A DNA stretch of 64,000 bases from Fimbriimonadaceae bacterium (GTDB lineage Bacteria > Armatimonadota > Fimbriimonadia > Fimbriimonadales > Fimbriimonadaceae), in the NCBI GenBank assembly GCA_019454125.1, contig CP075365.1, forward strand, positions 986,218 to 1,050,217, read 5' to 3'. Positions within the stretch are counted from its first letter, which is position 1. Each line of letters starts with the position of its first letter. This document shows, in pieces, positions 32,188 through 41,975 of the stretch. Position numbers and translations under genes: made by a program. The notes beneath the pieces are model-generated. The model was not told the DNA's origin, did no database searches, and saw nothing but the letters and a program-made list of their open reading frames with translations.

Positions 32188-32733
32188 GTGATGCGTCCCA
32201 CCCTCAGCTTGTTTGACGACCCGAAAGCGGACGCGGTCGCGGTTCCCTCCGCCTTGCTGGCCGGGATCGAGCGGCGCGGGAGGCGCGTCCTCGCCCTTGT
32301 GAATTCGCCCTCCGCCCGCCTTGTCGCGAGCGGGAGATTGCGCGAAGTCCTGGAGAAACCCGAGGAGACGCACGAGACGGTCAGCAAACTCGCCTTGGCT
32401 TCTGGGGGGGAAGGCAGGTCGGCCCTCGAGGCCGGCGCGGACGGGATCGTCTACCGGATCCTGGGCGCAAGCCCGGCACACACCACTCCGATGCAATATG
32501 GTGGCCACTTCTTGGAAGAAGACCGGGGCGTGCTCGCCGCCTGGGACGGGGCCGAAGTGGTCGTCCTGGTCGCGGACTTGCTCGAGCCTTACCTAGACTT
32601 CTGCGCGGACCTTCCCGGTGCGACGTTCGCATGGCTCGCGCCGGTCCCCGTCGCCGAAGTCCGGGCGATCCGCCCTGGTCCTTTGGCAGCGAACGCCCCC
32701 GAGGCTGACACACTGCTCGTCGCCCTTCCCTGA
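32188..32733 (+). CDS. Small protein resembling part of uroporphyrinogen decarboxylase
   Basis: A 181-residue protein. The middle segment (EAGADGIVYRILGASPAH, TPMQYGGHFLEEDRGVLAA) and VVVLVADLLEPYLDFCADLP recall pieces of the UroD/MtaA TIM barrel, where AGADG and a product-side strand are conserved. It is half the length of that family, so it is a domain fragment, a minimal paralogue or unrelated. GTG 32188 and ATG 32191 are alternative starts. It lies 13 bases after mlaE. Confidence 0.5.
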   Translation: MMRPTLSLFDDPKADAVAVPSALLAGIERRGRRVLALVNSPSARLVASGRLREVLEKPEETHETVSKLALASGGEGRSALEAGADGIVYRILGASPAHTTPMQYGGHFLEEDRGVLAAWDGAEVVVLVADLLEPYLDFCADLPGATFAWLAPVPVAEVRAIRPGPLAANAPEADTLLVALP

Positions 32734-32799
32734 TTCACTGGTCCTTCTTGCGGGTGCCTGCGGGAGAGGGCACCGACCTGCCATGATTCGCAACGGCGT

Positions 32800-34320
32800 A
32801 TGGCGGAAGGCCCCATCCCAGTCGTCGATCTTTGGGCGATCGCACCCGTGAGCCTCGTGATGCTGACCGGCATCGTTGTGCTCATCGTCGAGATGTTCCG
32901 CCCGAAGCACAACAACAACGTGATCGTCGGTCTGAGCCTGCTCGGTCTGACGGGGGCGATCGCAGCCGCCTGCATGCAGTTCGGCATGCCCGCCGGCAAG
33001 AGCTTCGGCGACATGGTCTATCGAGACCACTTCGGACTGGTCCTGCAGATCTTGATCGTCGGCGCGTGCTTCGTCGCGTTCCTTTTCAGCGAGCCCTACC
33101 TGCGGGAAAAACGGATCGCGTTCGGCGAGTTCTATCCCCTTGCCCTTTGGGCTTGCAGCGGCGCGATGATCATGGTCACCACGACCAACATGCTGATGCT
33201 CTTCCTCGGCCTGGAAGTCCTCAGCATCGCGCTCTACTGCCTTGCAGGGATGAGCCGCGCGGAAGCACGCTCGGAAGAAAGCGCCCTTAAGTACTTTCTC
33301 CTGGGAGCGTTCGCGAGCGCGTTCCTCCTGATGGGCATCGCCTTCCTCTATGGCCCCAGCGGCACACTAGACCTGAGCGCGGCGACCGCAGCGGCTGCGG
33401 CCGACCTCGAATCCTACAATGCCTTGGCCGCCTTCGGCGTCTCGATGCTCTTGATCGGGCTCGCGTTCAAGGCAGGCCTCGTGCCCTTCCACCAGTGGAC
33501 CCCGGACGTCTACCAGGGAGCGCCCACGAACGTCACCGCGCTGATGGCCGCGGTCGTCAAGGTGGCGGCCTTCGGAGCCTTGGTCCGGGTTCTCGACGCG
33601 ACCAGCGTCTTCCAGCAGTACTGGTTCCCGATGCTGTACTGGATCGCGATCCTCTCGATGACCCTGGGCAACCTCATCGCCCTCATCCAGAGGGACGTCA
33701 AGCGGACCCTTGGTTATTCGAGCATTGCGAACGCTGGCTATATCCTGGTCGCGCTCCTGGCGCACCTCAAGATGCCGGACCGAATCCCGCTTACGACGAC
33801 CATTTTCTTCCTGGGCGCCTATAGCCTCATGACCCTGGGCGCCTTCGCCGTCGTCTCGCTCACCGCTAAAAATGGGTCCGAGGGTACGAGGTTCGCCGAC
33901 CTTCGCGGGCTCTGGCACCGCGCCCCCTTCGCGACCGGCTGCTTCATCGTCTTCTCGGCCAGCCTTATCGGGGTGCCGCCTACCGTCGGCTTCTTCGGCA
34001 AGCTTTTGATCTTCCAGGACGCCCTCACGGCAGGCTTGCCGACCCTGGCCATCCTCCTCGCCGTTAACTCGGCGATCAGTGCTTACTACTACCTCGGCAT
34101 GATCCAGGCCGCCTTCGTCAGCCCCGAAGGGGCTCTGCCGGCCCGCTCGGCCCGCCCAAGCGCGGGGACTAACCTGGCCACCCTTGTCTGCGTTGTCGGG
34201 ATTTTTGCTATAACGATCGCTCAAACACCGGTGCTGAAAGCGATCGAAACTCCCGCCCTCAAGTACGCCCGCCCCGTACCCAAGGAAGAGCTCCGGATCT
34301 TTACCGCGCCTGGACAATAA
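32800..34320 (+). CDS. nuoN: NADH-quinone oxidoreductase subunit N
   Basis: A 506-residue antiporter-like subunit of complex I with 14 helices. The conserved Glu/Lys residues lie in FLGLEVLSIALYCLAGMSR and EESALKYFLLGAFASA; later KAGLVPFHQWTPDVYQGAPT and RDVKRTLGYSSIANAGYILV are typical NuoN. It pumps protons while electrons pass to quinone, here probably menaquinone (see mqnE). No other nuo gene lies in the window, so the gene is at the end of, or apart from, the nuo cluster. Confidence 0.94.
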   Translation: MAEGPIPVVDLWAIAPVSLVMLTGIVVLIVEMFRPKHNNNVIVGLSLLGLTGAIAAACMQFGMPAGKSFGDMVYRDHFGLVLQILIVGACFVAFLFSEPYLREKRIAFGEFYPLALWACSGAMIMVTTTNMLMLFLGLEVLSIALYCLAGMSRAEARSEESALKYFLLGAFASAFLLMGIAFLYGPSGTLDLSAATAAAAADLESYNALAAFGVSMLLIGLAFKAGLVPFHQWTPDVYQGAPTNVTALMAAVVKVAAFGALVRVLDATSVFQQYWFPMLYWIAILSMTLGNLIALIQRDVKRTLGYSSIANAGYILVALLAHLKMPDRIPLTTTIFFLGAYSLMTLGAFAVVSLTAKNGSEGTRFADLRGLWHRAPFATGCFIVFSASLIGVPPTVGFFGKLLIFQDALTAGLPTLAILLAVNSAISAYYYLGMIQAAFVSPEGALPARSARPSAGTNLATLVCVVGIFAITIAQTPVLKAIETPALKYARPVPKEELRIFTAPGQ

Positions 34321-34424
34321 GGTTGACCGGAAATCCGTCGCCGGATCCTGAACGCGGGGGCAGAATCAGCCGAAATCATTAGATGGTGCTTGACCTGGAT
34401 CGGGATTGCTCGATAGGACTGGCT

Positions 34425-35411
34425 ATGTCGAACTTCCACAAGGCTCAACAGTCAGCAATGGGGCTCCCGATCGAGATCCTTGCGTGGATTTGCGCCGCCA
34501 GCCCCAGTCGCCTTTGGGTCGTGGACTCGCTCGGGGAGCCTTGCTACCAAAACCAGCAGGCGGAAGAGATGGGCGCGGCCATGTGGCCCGCTTTCCGCCA
34601 GGCGATCTGCCTGGCCCTGGGATTCAAGGACTGGCAGAGCCTGGCCTCGGAAGAGTGTGGCAAGCCCATCGGGGCGACCATCGCCGACCCCCTAGGCTCG
34701 AGCGTGCGCTACGAGTCCCTCGTGCTCACGATCCCGGGCGACCCGGTGCAGGTCCTGGTCTGGATCCTGCCCACGTCCGGCGCTGAGAAAGCGGCCCGTC
34801 CGCCCCTAGAAGGGCCGGACTTGACCGATCTCCAGTCCGAGCTGGTGGTCAGGGCCATGCAGTACCAGGAGATGTACCTCCGCGAGGAGAAGCTCGCCCA
34901 TACGGACGGCCTCACCGGGGTCCTCAACCGGCGTGCTCTCGTCAACCGGCTCGAGCGGTCGCTCGCCGAAGCGGGCTTCGCCGGCGAACCGGTCTCCTTC
35001 ATCCTGCTGGACATCGACCATTTCAAGCGGCTAAACGACACCTTCGGCCACCAAACGGGCGACCAGGCCCTGAAGGGGATGGGCGTCCTGATGAAGGAGA
35101 GGGTGCGCGACATCGACTACGTCGGCCGAATGGGCGGCGAAGAGTTCGGCGTGGTGCTACCCCATATCCCGGCTCCAGCTGCCGTGAACGTGGCAAACCG
35201 GTTGCGGGCTGCGATCGAGGGGGCGGAGCTGTGCTGCACGCCGTTCACGGCGAGCTTTGGGGTCGCGACTACGGTCGATGGCAAGGCCACCGCAGACGAG
35301 ATCTACAACCAGGCGGACAAGGCGCTTTACGCCTCTAAGCACGGGGGCAGGAACCGCGTGACCCACTTCGGCGACTTGCCCGCGGAATCCGCCGACGCGC
35401 CCGCCGCCTAG
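34425..35411 (+). CDS. Diguanylate cyclase (GGDEF)
   Basis: A 328-residue protein with an unrecognised N-terminal sensor region (about 1-150, possibly PAS-like: [16 protein letters not shown]) and a GGDEF domain: [36 protein letters not shown], active site [12 protein letters not shown]. The inhibitory I-site RxxD (RDID) sits five residues before GGEEF. It makes cyclic di-GMP, probably with product inhibition. ATG 34425 has AGGA six bases upstream; ATG 34383 is in frame but has no such site. Confidence 0.9.
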   Translation: MSNFHKAQQSAMGLPIEILAWICAASPSRLWVVDSLGEPCYQNQQAEEMGAAMWPAFRQAICLALGFKDWQSLASEECGKPIGATIADPLGSSVRYESLVLTIPGDPVQVLVWILPTSGAEKAARPPLEGPDLTDLQSELVVRAMQYQEMYLREEKLAHTDGLTGVLNRRALVNRLERSLAEAGFAGEPVSFILLDIDHFKRLNDTFGHQTGDQALKGMGVLMKERVRDIDYVGRMGGEEFGVVLPHIPAPAAVNVANRLRAAIEGAELCCTPFTASFGVATTVDGKATADEIYNQADKALYASKHGGRNRVTHFGDLPAESADAPAA

Positions 35412-35419
35412 CCTGAAAG

Positions 35420-35505
35420 TGGTGCCCAGCGTGGGACTCGAACCCACACGGCCTTGCGGCCAACGGATTTTAAGTCCGCTGCGTCTACCATTCCGCCAGC
35501 CGGGC
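35420..35505 (-). tRNA. tRNA-Leu (anticodon UAA)
   Basis: An 86-base class II tRNA. Acceptor GCCCGGC/GCTGGGC pairs with one G-U; anticodon loop CTTAAAA gives UAA; the variable arm GGCCGCAAGGCC forms a hairpin; T arm GTGGG-TTCGAGT-CCCAC. The CCA end is encoded. It reads UUA/UUG codons. Confidence 0.97.
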
Positions 35506-35657
35506 CCACACCGCATTTTGGGAGATAGCCCGCCCTGAATACCGGGCATGGCCGTGGCCCTAGAGTCCTGGTTTTTGTCGGTGAACTGAGCACGGGCTCG
35601 TCAATGGGGCCATAATCAAAGTTCGTCGAGCCCATCCAGGGCCGGAGCGTTTGACCA

Positions 35658-35828
35658 ATGGCAAAGAAGAAAGGCGAAAAGCGCGAGATCATCCGGCTCG
35701 TTTGCACCGAAGACGGTAAGCATTACGTGACGACGACGAAGAACAAGCAGAACACTCCGGACAAGCTCGAGCTACAAAAGTTCAACAGCAATCTCCGCAA
35801 AGTGACCCTGCACCGAGAGAAGAAGTAA
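35658..35828 (+). CDS. rpmG: Ribosomal protein bL33
   Basis: A 56-residue protein: MAKKKGEKREIIRLVCTEDG, then HYVTTTKNKQNTPDKLELQK, the bL33 consensus. Only one cysteine is present, so it is the zinc-free (C-minus) form, lacking the CxxC ... CxxC of zinc-binding bL33. GGAG lies upstream and CATAAT further upstream could be the -10. The stop overlaps the ATG of rpmF (TAATG). Confidence 0.95.
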   Translation: MAKKKGEKREIIRLVCTEDGKHYVTTTKNKQNTPDKLELQKFNSNLRKVTLHREKK

Positions 35829-36010
35829 TGCCGAATCCGAAACGAAAGTTTAGCCACCAGCGGACGGCCAAGCGCCGCACCCACTATACGACGGACTTGC
35901 CTGAAGTCACGCCGACCAAGAACGTGGGCGGCGAGGCCTTCTCCAAGAACCACTGCGCGTCGCCGGACGGCTACTATAAGGGTCGCCGGCTCCCCGGCTT
36001 CCGCGACTAG
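35828..36010 (+). CDS. rpmF: Ribosomal protein bL32
   Basis: A 60-residue protein with the bL32 start MPNPKRKFSHQRTAKRRTH and the end GYYKGRRLPGF. The usual four zinc cysteines are missing (only HCASPDGYYKG remains), so this too is the zinc-free form. It is translationally coupled to rpmG. The plsX/fabH genes often found after rpmF are absent. Confidence 0.93.
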   Translation: MPNPKRKFSHQRTAKRRTHYTTDLPEVTPTKNVGGEAFSKNHCASPDGYYKGRRLPGFRD

Positions 36011-36018
36011 CCTCGGGT

Positions 36019-37140
36019 TCAACCGAGCAACGACTTCCCGATCGGCCAGTCCACCCCTAGGTGGCTGGCTACGGTCGCTCCCACCGCGGTGTAGCCCGCG
36101 AACTCGCCTAAGTCCGCCTCAGGGCCTCCTTGGACCAGCGCTAACGGCGCGTATTCTCGTGTGTGGTCGGTCGAGGTGTCCGTCGGGTCGTTCCCGTGGT
36201 CGGCGGTGAGGGCCAGCAACGTCTCCGGGCCCAACCGGGATAGCCTGAGGCCCAGTTCGTGGTCGAAAGATTCCAGACACTTCGCGAACCCGGCTGGGTC
36301 GTTCCGATGCCCGTAGAGCATGTCGAAGTCTTCGAAATTTGCGAAGACGAACCGGGCGTCGCTGGTCAGCGCTTGATCCAGGGCCAGCCAGTGCTCCGCG
36401 TTGCTCTGGGAACGCCTCGTCTCCCTAAAGCCCCGCCCGCCGAAGAGCTCGGCGACCACCCCCACCCCGTAAACGTCGCCGATCCGATCGACCAGGTTCG
36501 GCGGCGCCTCGAGTGAGAAGTCCTTGCGGCGCTCGGTTCGGACGTACGCGCCCGGCGAGCCTGAAAAGGGGCGGGCGATCACGCGCTGGACGTTGTTCTG
36601 CCCGGAGCAAAGTCTTCGCGCCACGCGGCACATTCCGTAGAGCTCTTCAACCGGGACGGTCTCCTCGTGGCACGCGATCTGGAAAACGCTGTCAGCACTT
36701 GTATAAACGATCGGGAAGCCCGTTTCCTGGTGGAGCTCGCCGAGTTCCGCAATGATCTGGGTGCCGCTCGCCGCGCGGTTTCCCAGCGTCTGCGTCCCGA
36801 TTTCCCGCTCAAACTGCTTGATGAGCGAAATGGGGAAGCCCTCGGGGTAGGTGGGGAAGGGCCTCTCGACCACCGCGCCCATCATCTCCCAATGCCCGGT
36901 GACGGAGTCCTTGCCCATCCCGAGAGGCCGCAGGCGGGCAAACCGCCCGTTTGGCGTGCCAATGCCGCAGGCCGCTAAGAAGCCGGACCGTCCCAGGTTT
37001 GGGGCGGAGAAGCCCCCGACCGCCTCCCAGACGTGGCGGACGGTCGCGGAGTCGAGCGGGTCGCCGAAGTCCGGCGCGTCGGGCGCAGCCCCCGCCCCGC
37101 AACCATCCAGCACGAGCACCACTGCGCGGCGGTCGCTCAC
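36019..37140 (-). CDS. deoB: Phosphopentomutase
   Basis: A 373-residue metalloenzyme of the alkaline phosphatase superfamily converting (deoxy)ribose 1-phosphate to 5-phosphate in nucleoside breakdown. It opens [22 protein letters not shown] (metal Asp), has [14 protein letters not shown] with the catalytic Thr, [31 protein letters not shown] and [13 protein letters not shown] with the other metal ligands. GTG 37140 overlaps the ruvB stop (GTGA); the longer open frame to 37281 runs inside ruvB. It forms an operon with ruvA and ruvB. Confidence 0.94.
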   Translation of the reverse strand: MSDRRAVVLVLDGCGAGAAPDAPDFGDPLDSATVRHVWEAVGGFSAPNLGRSGFLAACGIGTPNGRFARLRPLGMGKDSVTGHWEMMGAVVERPFPTYPEGFPISLIKQFEREIGTQTLGNRAASGTQIIAELGELHQETGFPIVYTSADSVFQIACHEETVPVEELYGMCRVARRLCSGQNNVQRVIARPFSGSPGAYVRTERRKDFSLEAPPNLVDRIGDVYGVGVVAELFGGRGFRETRRSQSNAEHWLALDQALTSDARFVFANFEDFDMLYGHRNDPAGFAKCLESFDHELGLRLSRLGPETLLALTADHGNDPTDTSTDHTREYAPLALVQGGPEADLGEFAGYTAVGATVASHLGVDWPIGKSLLG

Positions 37141-38177
37141 TCCGCGTTCCCCGGTTCGGAGAAGAGGCTCGCGGGCCTTGCCGGTGCCTTCATGCCCAGG
37201 TGCTCGTAGGCGGCGGCCGTGACGCACCGCCCGCGCGGCGTCCGCTGCAAGAAGCCCTGTTGCATCAGGTAGGGCTCGCACACGTCCTCGATCGTCCCTG
37301 AGTCTTCGCCGGTGGTCGCGGCAAGGGTTTCCAGTCCGACCGGTCCTCCCTGGTATTTCTCGATGATCGCCCGCAGTAAGTCCCGGTCGAGGCGGTCCAG
37401 CCCGCGATGGTCCACGTCGAGCGCGGTGAGCGCTGCGTCCGCGACCCCCCGCGTGATCACGTCTTGGCCGTCCACTTGGGCGAAGTCGCGCACGCGGCGA
37501 AGGAGGCGGTTCGCGATGCGGGGCGTGCCTCGCGAACGCCGTGCGATCTCTTCTGCGCCACCCGGATTAGCCGAAACGCCGAGGATGCCGCAGGACCGCG
37601 TCACGATCTCCAGTAGCGCCGCCTGGTCATAGAAGGGGAACTGGAGGACGATCCCGAACCGGTCGCGAAGCGGCCCGGTCAGCAGCCCTTGCCGAGTCGT
37701 GGCCCCGACCACCGTGAAGGGCGGAACGTCGAGCCGGATGGAACGGGCCGCCGGCCCTTTGCCGATCATCACGTCGACCTTGCGGTCCTCCATGGCGGGA
37801 TAGAGGATCTCCTCGACCGGCCGCGCCAGACGGTGGATCTCGTCGATAAAGAGGACCGCCCCGGGATCCAAGTTGGTAAGGATGCCGACGAGGTCGCCGG
37901 GTCGCTCGATCGCGGGGCCGCTCGTGACGTGGAACGTGGCTTCCATCTCGGTCGCCACAATGTGGGCCAAGGTCGTCTTGCCGAGACCCGGCGGCCCATA
38001 GAGCAACACATGGTCGACCGGCTCCTGCCGCTGGCGGGCCGCCAGGAGGAAGACCCCAAGGTTGCGCTTGATCGCTTCCTGTCCGATGAATTCGGCCAGG
38101 CGGCGGGGTCGGAGCGACTGCTCGACGCCGAGCTCTTCCAGCTGTTCGCCGGGATCGAGTTCGGGGGTTCGGCTCAC
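37137..38177 (-). CDS. ruvB: Holliday junction branch-migration helicase RuvB
   Basis: A 346-residue AAA+ motor. Family markers: [20 protein letters not shown], Walker [17 protein letters not shown], Walker [21 protein letters not shown], sensor 1 [20 protein letters not shown], and the C-terminal DNA-binding wing with [12 protein letters not shown]. It works with RuvA and RuvC in recombination repair. GTG start overlaps the ruvA stop. Confidence 0.97.
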   Translation of the reverse strand: MSRTPELDPGEQLEELGVEQSLRPRRLAEFIGQEAIKRNLGVFLLAARQRQEPVDHVLLYGPPGLGKTTLAHIVATEMEATFHVTSGPAIERPGDLVGILTNLDPGAVLFIDEIHRLARPVEEILYPAMEDRKVDVMIGKGPAARSIRLDVPPFTVVGATTRQGLLTGPLRDRFGIVLQFPFYDQAALLEIVTRSCGILGVSANPGGAEEIARRSRGTPRIANRLLRRVRDFAQVDGQDVITRGVADAALTALDVDHRGLDRLDRDLLRAIIEKYQGGPVGLETLAATTGEDSGTIEDVCEPYLMQQGFLQRTPRGRCVTAAAYEHLGMKAPARPASLFSEPGNAE

Positions 38178-38770
38178 CGGCGCAAACTCCTCAGCGCGGC
38201 GCGAAGCTGCTGGGTCTCGTCTTCGTGCTCCTCGCGGGCTTGGGCGGCGGCCGCTTCGGCTTCCTGGCGCTTATAGCCGAGCGTCATGAGGGCGTCGACG
38301 ATCTCGTCCCCAGTTCCGTTTCGCTCGGTGACGACCGCGGTGGCGGGCACCGCCCGGCTTGAGAGGCTGAGGTCGGAGACCTTAGTCTTGAGTTCCAACG
38401 CGATCCGTTCGGCGAGCCGGGGCCCGACTCCCGGGACCTGGGTCAGCGTCCTGGTGTCGCCTTCGGCGATCGCGCGGGCCGCGCTCGTCTCGCCGAGGGT
38501 GCTCAAGACGGCGAGACTAATTTTTGGCCCGCACCCCTTTACATCGCGGAGGAAGTCGAAGAGCTGCCGTTGGTCCGCGTTGGCGAAGCCGTAGAGGGTC
38601 ACGTCGTCCTCGCGGAAGATCTGCCGAACGACGAGCGTCAGCGGTTCCCCGACCGCGACCGCCGCTGAGAGCGACAAGGGGGCCGAAACGGCATAGCCAA
38701 CCCCGGCACAGTCGACGACCAACCCTTCGGTTGAAATCTCGACGACGGTTCCAGTGAGACGGGCGATCAT
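38174..38770 (-). CDS. ruvA: Holliday junction DNA-binding protein RuvA
   Basis: A 198-residue protein: OB domain [20 protein letters not shown] with VGYAVSAP, two helix-hairpin-helix motifs ([17 protein letters not shown] and [20 protein letters not shown]) and a RuvB-binding C-terminal domain ([17 protein letters not shown]). It holds the four-way junction for RuvB. GGTGGAG lies upstream of the ATG. Confidence 0.96.
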   Translation of the reverse strand: MIARLTGTVVEISTEGLVVDCAGVGYAVSAPLSLSAAVAVGEPLTLVVRQIFREDDVTLYGFANADQRQLFDFLRDVKGCGPKISLAVLSTLGETSAARAIAEGDTRTLTQVPGVGPRLAERIALELKTKVSDLSLSSRAVPATAVVTERNGTGDEIVDALMTLGYKRQEAEAAAAQAREEHEDETQQLRAALRSLRR

Positions 38771-38785
38771 GGCTCCACCTTTTGG

Positions 38786-40420
38786 TCAGCCACTGGTGGG
38801 CGTACCCTTCGTCTGCGCCACTTCGATCTTGAAATCGAGCTTTACTTCGTAAGCCCGCGGCCAGGGGAGCTTGATCTGAACGTCGGTCAGCCGCTCGACC
38901 TCGTACTGCCGGTTTCCGGCGAAGAACCTCGTGCCCTGTAGCTGTTCCTTGAAGCGTTGCTGGAGCCGTGAGCCGAGGTCTTCCCGAACCATTTCATCCA
39001 CTTGGTCGAACGCGCTCCCATAGGTCTCCTCCCGGTTAGCGCCAGGAGTCGAATCCAGCATTTTGTACGCGAGGGGACGGACGTACTTGTGGTACTCGAA
39101 GTCGTTCACCAAACGGTGGAGGATGAAGGCGCGCAGGGCGACCTCGCGCCGCACGGGGTCCACGCCGAGCTTGCGAGCAAGTAGATAGACGTTCGCGGCG
39201 GGGATCGTGGTCCCCATCGTGTTGCCGGCCGTGTTCCAGCCTGCATAGGCGAGAACGCGCGAGGAGCGGCCCTCGTCGGTCAATGCGCGGAACACGCGCT
39301 CGTCGCCGGTCCCGCTTGAGCCCAAGTTCACGTCCGCGACAGCCACAGGCATCCCTTGGTCCACCTCGCTCTTCAGCGAGCCGAGGAACGCGTCCAGCGC
39401 GAACTCGCGCGGGTCGGGCGTGTTCACGTAGAGGGAATAGTCGAAGCTCTCGCCCTGCCGGGCCACCCGCGCCCCCGAGGAGGCGATCTGCTCCATCAGT
39501 GAGTTGTCGATCGTGTCCGACTCGTAGAACGCGACCTTCTGACGTCCCGCCTCGTCCGCATAGACCACGCGGACGACCGGTGACCATTGCGCCGCCTGGA
39601 CCAGCGCCCGTGAAAGGAGCAGGTTGCCGATCTGGTCGATTCCCTCGGCAAAGGTCGTCCGGTCCCGCACGCCGAGGTTGGTCGCCATCGCCTTGAGGCG
39701 GGCCGTCTCGGGGACGTGAGGGCCGGTCGGCCGAGCGTCGTCCTGGCCGAACACGGCATAGTCGAACACCCCGAAGTTCGTCATGCGCACCAGCTCTTGC
39801 TGGATGCGGTGGTCGCGGTCGCGGATCACGTCGTAGCGCTCGATCTCCCCGGCGGGGATCCGCTCCTTAAGGTTCTTCAGGCTTTGAAGAAGGTTCTTAT
39901 CGCCGCTCGTGCGATGGGCCTCGCGCAATTCGACGTATCGGGCCAGGTCGAGCCGCCACTTCGAGGCGGTGCGCGTCGCGGTCGGCGCAAGCCGCATCAG
40001 CGTGCTGAACGCATAGACCCGCGTGCCCGGGGCGGTCTTCCGGATCCTCCACCAGTCGCGCAGGCGCTTGATAGCGAGGTTATAGCTTGTGCGGTCGGTG
40101 CGCGAAGCGATCAGACCACCATAGGCGATCATGTCCGTGTTCAGGATGACCGCCTCGTACCCAGCCATGCGGGGCCCCAGCCACTCAATGATCTGCTCCG
40201 GGCGCCCGGGCTGGGTGAAGCGGCCGAGCAACTCGGCCGGAGGGGTCTCGACCGTGACTCCCGCGAGCTCGCCGATCATCTGCGCGAACTGAGTCGTCGC
40301 AGGGCGGTCGTCCAGCGGGACCAACAGCACGCGCCGCTCTGCGCGGGCGTCCTGCTGGCCGCCCGCCATCGCCGCCGCCGCCAGGCATCCGAGGGCCAGG
40401 GACAAGAAACGGCGGCGCAT
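38786..40420 (-). CDS. Secreted DUF4127 family protein
   Basis: A 544-residue exported protein. A signal peptide (MRRRFLSLALGCLAAAAMAGG) precedes the DUF4127 signature: RRVLLVPLDDRPATTQFAQM, PPAELLGRFTQPG, then NTDMIAYGGLIASRT and AGWNTAGNTMGTTIPAANVY. The family is widespread in Firmicutes and related groups but has no established function; the order of Asp, Asn and Gly motifs suggests an enzyme. I chose ATG 40420 because it starts the signal peptide; ATG 40441 is in frame. Confidence 0.85.
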   Translation of the reverse strand: MRRRFLSLALGCLAAAAMAGGQQDARAERRVLLVPLDDRPATTQFAQMIGELAGVTVETPPAELLGRFTQPGRPEQIIEWLGPRMAGYEAVILNTDMIAYGGLIASRTDRTSYNLAIKRLRDWWRIRKTAPGTRVYAFSTLMRLAPTATRTASKWRLDLARYVELREAHRTSGDKNLLQSLKNLKERIPAGEIERYDVIRDRDHRIQQELVRMTNFGVFDYAVFGQDDARPTGPHVPETARLKAMATNLGVRDRTTFAEGIDQIGNLLLSRALVQAAQWSPVVRVVYADEAGRQKVAFYESDTIDNSLMEQIASSGARVARQGESFDYSLYVNTPDPREFALDAFLGSLKSEVDQGMPVAVADVNLGSSGTGDERVFRALTDEGRSSRVLAYAGWNTAGNTMGTTIPAANVYLLARKLGVDPVRREVALRAFILHRLVNDFEYHKYVRPLAYKMLDSTPGANREETYGSAFDQVDEMVREDLGSRLQQRFKEQLQGTRFFAGNRQYEVERLTDVQIKLPWPRAYEVKLDFKIEVAQTKGTPTSG

Positions 40421-40448
40421 AGGGAGACAGAAGAATACCATTGCTGGC

Positions 40449-41954
40449 CTAGGCGTCTTGCCCTCTATACTGGACGGCCTCGGAGAGATGTTCGCGTCGC
40501 ACGTCCTCGCTCGACGCGAGGTCGGCGATGGTCCGCGCGACTTTCAGCACCCGGTCGTAGACGCGGGCGGAGAGGTTTAGGCGCCCCGCCACGAGCTTCA
40601 TAAACTCGGCGCAGTCTGGGTCCAGGTGGACCGCCGCCTTCACCTCTCGCGGCGTCATCTTTGCGTTGACCTTCGCCTTGCCGAAGCGCTGGTTCTGGCG
40701 TTCGCGCGCGGCGGCGACGCGCTCGCGGAGTTTCTCGCTCGGCTCGCCTCCCGGCTTCCCGATCAGCTCCTCCGGGCGGAGCCTCGGCACGGTCAGGTGC
40801 AGGTCGATGCGGTCGATCAGCGGCCCGCTAATCTTGCTCGCGTAGCGTTCGCAAGAGGCCCCGCCGATGCACTTCGCCTCCGGATACCCCTTATAGCCGC
40901 AGGGGCAGGGGTTCATCGCCCCGATCAGGATGCACTCCGCGGGGAAGTCGAGCGAGGCGGAGACCCGGCTGACGCTCACCACTCCGTCTTCCAGCGGCTG
41001 CCTAAGGGCCTCCAGCACGTCCCGGTCGTACTCTGGCATCTCGTCCAGGAAGAGGACCCCCAGGTGCGCCATGCTGATCTCGCCCGGCTTCGGGTTCTTG
41101 CCGCCGCCCACGAGCGCGGCGTAGCTGGTCGTGTGGTGGGGCGAGCGGAAGGGCCGCTCCCAGACCAGCCCCTCGCGACCGGACTTGATTCCACACGCGC
41201 TGTGGATGCGCGTCACCTCGATCGCTTCCGGCAGCGTTAGCGGCGGCAGGATTGTGGGCAACCGGCGGGCGAGCATCGTCTTGCCGGAGCCGGGAGGCCC
41301 GTTCATCAGGAGGTTGTGGCCCCCGGCCGCGGCGATCTCGAGCGCGCGGATCGCGTGGGTCTGGCCCTTCACGTCGGCAAAGTCGATCTCGTATTCCGTC
41401 TTCGGCCGGGCCGATTCTTCGTGCTGGAAGGGCTTGACATCGAGGGCGCCGTTCAGCAGTTCGACGGCCTCGGTGAGGTTCCGGACGCCATAGACCTCCA
41501 GCTCCGGCGTGATGGCGGACTCGGCCGCGTTCTCAACGGGCACCACGAGCCGCTCCGCCTTGAGGTTGCGACACATGAGCGCCACGCTCACCGCCCCGTC
41601 GACCGGGCGGAGCGAGCCGTCCAGGCCGAGCTCGCCGATGAACACGGTCGAGCGAAGGGCCGCCATCGGGACTTGGCCGCTGGCCGCCAGAATCGCCATC
41701 GCTATTGGCAGGTCGAGCGATGGGCCCTCCTTGCGCACGTCCCCTGGGGCGAGGTTGCACACGATCTTCGTGAAGGGGAAGCTCAGGTCGCTGTTGCGGA
41801 TCGCGGTGCTCACCCGATCCTGGCTTTCTTGCACGGCTTTGTCCGGCAGGCCGACAAGGATGAACTTCGTCGCGCCGCCCTGCAGGTCGACTTCGACCGT
41901 CACGGGAACCGCTTCGATCCCCGCCAGAGTCGCCGCCAGGGCCTGCGCGATCAT
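40449..41954 (-). CDS. comM: ComM/YifB family AAA+ helicase (Mg-chelatase-like)
   Basis: A 501-residue protein. The N-terminal ribosomal S5-like domain is EVDLQGGATKFILVGLPDKAVQESQDRV in two parts; the AAA+ core has NGPPGSGKTMLARRLPTILP, PFRSPHHTTSYAALVGGG, Walker B VLFLDEMPEYDRDVLEALRQP and the zinc-binding NPCPCGYKGYP segment. ComM is a branch-migration helicase in natural transformation. TATGCT lies 9 bases before the ATG. Confidence 0.93.
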   Translation of the reverse strand: MIAQALAATLAGIEAVPVTVEVDLQGGATKFILVGLPDKAVQESQDRVSTAIRNSDLSFPFTKIVCNLAPGDVRKEGPSLDLPIAMAILAASGQVPMAALRSTVFIGELGLDGSLRPVDGAVSVALMCRNLKAERLVVPVENAAESAITPELEVYGVRNLTEAVELLNGALDVKPFQHEESARPKTEYEIDFADVKGQTHAIRALEIAAAGGHNLLMNGPPGSGKTMLARRLPTILPPLTLPEAIEVTRIHSACGIKSGREGLVWERPFRSPHHTTSYAALVGGGKNPKPGEISMAHLGVLFLDEMPEYDRDVLEALRQPLEDGVVSVSRVSASLDFPAECILIGAMNPCPCGYKGYPEAKCIGGASCERYASKISGPLIDRIDLHLTVPRLRPEELIGKPGGEPSEKLRERVAAARERQNQRFGKAKVNAKMTPREVKAAVHLDPDCAEFMKLVAGRLNLSARVYDRVLKVARTIADLASSEDVRREHLSEAVQYRGQDA

Positions 41955-41963
41955 GCGGGGGAA

Positions 41964-41969
41964 AGCATA
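41964..41969 (-). promoter_or_regulatory. -10 element (TATGCT), near-leaderless
   Basis: TATGCT on the minus strand, 9 bases before the ATG of comM, no ribosome binding site between. Confidence 0.55.
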
Positions 41970-41975
41970 GCCCCG

